Shown piece after piece: positions 33,131-33,945 of a stretch of 33,945 nucleotides of DNA. The DNA is taken from the NCBI GenBank assembly GCA_949840935.1, contig CATKXX010000031.1, positions 1 to 33,945 of the forward strand, given 5' to 3'. The position numbers and the translations under genes are program-made. Below the pieces are notes generated by a model. That model had not been told where the DNA came from. It was given only the letters and a program-made list of their open reading frames with translations, and made no database searches. Source of the DNA: an uncultured Acetatifactor sp. GTDB lineage: Bacteria > Bacillota > Clostridia > Lachnospirales > Lachnospiraceae. Each line of letters starts with the position of its first letter. Positions within the stretch are counted from its first letter, which is position 1.

Positions 33131-33139
33131 AGTATAGCA
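33131..33139 (-). promoter_or_regulatory. Extended -10 promoter of the ABC triplet
   Basis: On the minus strand TGCTATACT is an extended -10, about 66 bp before the first ABC start codon. The -35 region is poor (TTTCGG at 17 bp). Confidence 0.45.
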
Positions 33140-33355
33140 TCCCTGGATTTGGCCCGAAAGAGGCCGGGAATAAGAGGTGTCCTCCAGAAAACAAGTGGTA
33201 AAATTGCGGTACTGATGTGTAATCTGTTACCTTCTGGCAGTACTTCATGTATGGCTGTCCCCTGCTATCCACGAGGTTAAGCTGCCGGAATTTTCAGAAA
33301 ACATTTCTTCTTCTTAAAAATAATATATTTTTTTCATTTTTTCTTTAAAAAAGTG
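33140..33355. other. Intergenic stretch without a supported gene
   Basis: The minus strand has a short open frame with FYHLFSGGHLLFPASFGPN, which might be a decayed remnant, but it has no ribosome site and runs into the ABC promoter. From about 33300 the sequence becomes A/T-rich, forming an UP-element-like tract before the promoter at 33356. Confidence 0.35.
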
Positions 33356-33384
33356 TTGACAATTCTCCAGCAATGACCTATAAT
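33356..33384 (+). promoter_or_regulatory. Perfect consensus sigma-A promoter
   Basis: TTGACA (33356-33361), exactly 17 bp and TATAAT (33379-33384), preceded by an A/T-rich stretch that could act as an UP element. The start should be near 33391. It is the strongest promoter in the window, but no recognised gene lies downstream. Confidence 0.85.
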
Positions 33385-33465
33385 AAACTTACAACAAAGA
33401 GAGAGGAAAACATCACTTCCATAAAATACAGCTTGACATAATAAGTTGTAAAACTGAAAAAGTGC

Positions 33466-33624
33466 ATGAGTACACTGAATGGTAACGCATTCCTGATATT
33501 TAGAACGTTACAGTACACAGAGACAGGAGGAAAGTGGAAAGGCACAAGGGTAGAAATGGAAGAAAATGCGAACCCCAAAAACTTCATAAGGAGGTACAGT
33601 CCATTGGACGACGAGCAGACCTGA
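33466..33624 (+). CDS. Possible small protein of 52 residues
   Basis: The frame starts MSTLNGNAFLIFRTLQYTET and ends NPKNFIRRYSPLDDEQT; the stop codon overlaps the first base pairs of the hairpin at 33623. It lies about 75 nt into the transcript from the consensus promoter. The ribosome site before this ATG is poor. An internal ATG at 33556 has AAGGG at good spacing and would give a 22-residue peptide. Two strong Shine-Dalgarno-like sequences (AGGAGG near 33525, AAGGAGG near 33588) are not followed by longer frames, so it could also be a truncated gene or a non-coding RNA. Confidence 0.35.
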   Translation: MSTLNGNAFLIFRTLQYTETGGKWKGTRVEMEENANPKNFIRRYSPLDDEQT

Positions 33625-33663
33625 AGAAGCGTGTTGAATCAAAATCGATCAACACGCTTCTTC
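33623..33663 (+). terminator. Strong hairpin ending the small transcription unit
   Basis: A perfect 15-bp stem, GAAGAAGCGTGTTGA (33623-33637) and its complement (33649-33663), with an 11-nt loop. The following sequence (ACTGTTCTGATTTT) is only moderately T-rich, so termination may be partial or the hairpin may be an RNA-stability element. Confidence 0.6.
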
Positions 33664-33782
33664 ACTGTTCTGATTTTCCCGCTGTCCTGGTCTTTCCTTC
33701 TGTTCCGATTTTCCCCGTTATCCTGATTTTTCCCGGCTGTTTCATCACAGGCTTTGCTGCCGCTTATCTTTTTGCCAGTGTG

Positions 33783-33945
33783 CTGACCTGTTCATTTTCA
33801 GCTAAATGACGCAGAATTAATTTTCAGTCTGCAAGGCGGCTGAATGAGGCGATGCGGTATCAAATTGCTAAAGCAATTGTCGATTGAAGCCAACGTGGCA
33901 GATGGAAATTCAGGCAAGTCATTTGGCGAAATGTGAACAGGTCAG
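33783..33945. repeat. Palindromic repeat element at the window end
   Basis: Perfect 12-bp ends CTGACCTGTTCA (33783-33794) and TGAACAGGTCAG (33934-33945) continue inward as an imperfect inverted repeat (AAATGAC, GAATT, TCTGC shared on both arms). A small hairpin AATTGC-TAAA-GCAATT is near the centre. There is no gene. The end motif resembles that of the element at 12686-12872. It is likely a MITE- or REP-like repeat; whether it continues beyond the window is unknown. Confidence 0.65.

Noticed and set aside
33075..33272. 65-codon minus-strand frame before the ABC triplet
   Set aside because: It has no ribosome site and covers the ABC promoter; at most it is a decayed remnant.
33534..33809. 91-codon plus-strand frame from GTG
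   Set aside because: It reads through the 15-bp hairpin and into the palindromic repeat, its hydrophobic tail is low-complexity Phe/Pro/Val, and the start is too close to AGGAGG.

Overview
The window looks like chromosomal DNA of a moderately GC-rich, low-GC-relative Clostridia, most likely a gut Lachnospiraceae. The reasons are strong AGGAGG-type ribosome binding sites, sigma-A promoters of the TTGACA-17-TATAAT type, an LplB/LplC-type sugar importer without its own ATPase, a ThrR/PheB-type ACT regulator beside homoserine dehydrogenase, and DUF1653 and cN-I nucleotidase genes. I cannot name a species.

Layout. 1-52: start of a minus-strand gene leaving the window (possibly an ISAs1-type transposase). 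283-354: tRNA-Gly(GCC) with its own promoter and terminator. 453-2333: a zinc-ribbon membrane protein of unknown function. 2314-10847 (minus): a beta-galactan/galactoside locus with two permeases, a solute-binding lipoprotein, a LacI-type regulator, a GH53 endo-galactanase and a GH35 beta-galactosidase. Neither glycosidase has a signal peptide, so the plan appears to be import first, hydrolyse inside. 11189-12508 (minus): a membrane-anchored GH3 (NagZ-type) hexosaminidase whose leader carries a promoter followed by an intrinsic terminator. 12875-15981 (minus): ThrR-like regulator, homoserine dehydrogenase and aspartate kinase, the entry to threonine, methionine and lysine synthesis. 16099-17136 (minus): a membrane GGDEF protein. 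17494-18732 (minus): glyA. It is divergent from 18919-20640 (plus): a diacylglycerol-kinase-family lipid kinase and a PAP2-superfamily membrane protein. 20687-23748 (minus): a family 2 glycosyltransferase and a single-chain SfsA-MutY fusion. 24166-26584 (minus): a cN-I 5'-nucleotidase, a DUF1653 protein with a repeat-rich linker, and a small membrane-anchored protein. 26818-27396: an AT-rich GNAT gene between gene remnants, probably acquired. 27844-33064 (minus): three consecutive fused ABC half-transporters. 33065-33945: intergenic DNA with a perfect consensus promoter, a 52-codon ORF, a 15-bp hairpin and a palindromic repeat reaching the window end.

Two themes cross gene boundaries. First, short tandem repeats are unusually frequent. 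Inside genes their units are multiples of three (69, 21, 33 and 33 bp) and sit in linkers; between genes there are 42-bp and about 38-bp arrays. Second, intergenic spaces hold several large inverted-repeat elements (12686-12872, 21751-21966, 23811-23964, 33783-33945) that resemble non-autonomous, MITE- or REP-like elements.

The best candidates for something not widely described are the SfsA-MutY fusion, the ABC triplet whose first two ATPase domains lack different key residues, the GH3 leader with its built-in terminator, and the small transcription unit at 33356-33663. All functional calls come from reading motifs; no database search was possible.
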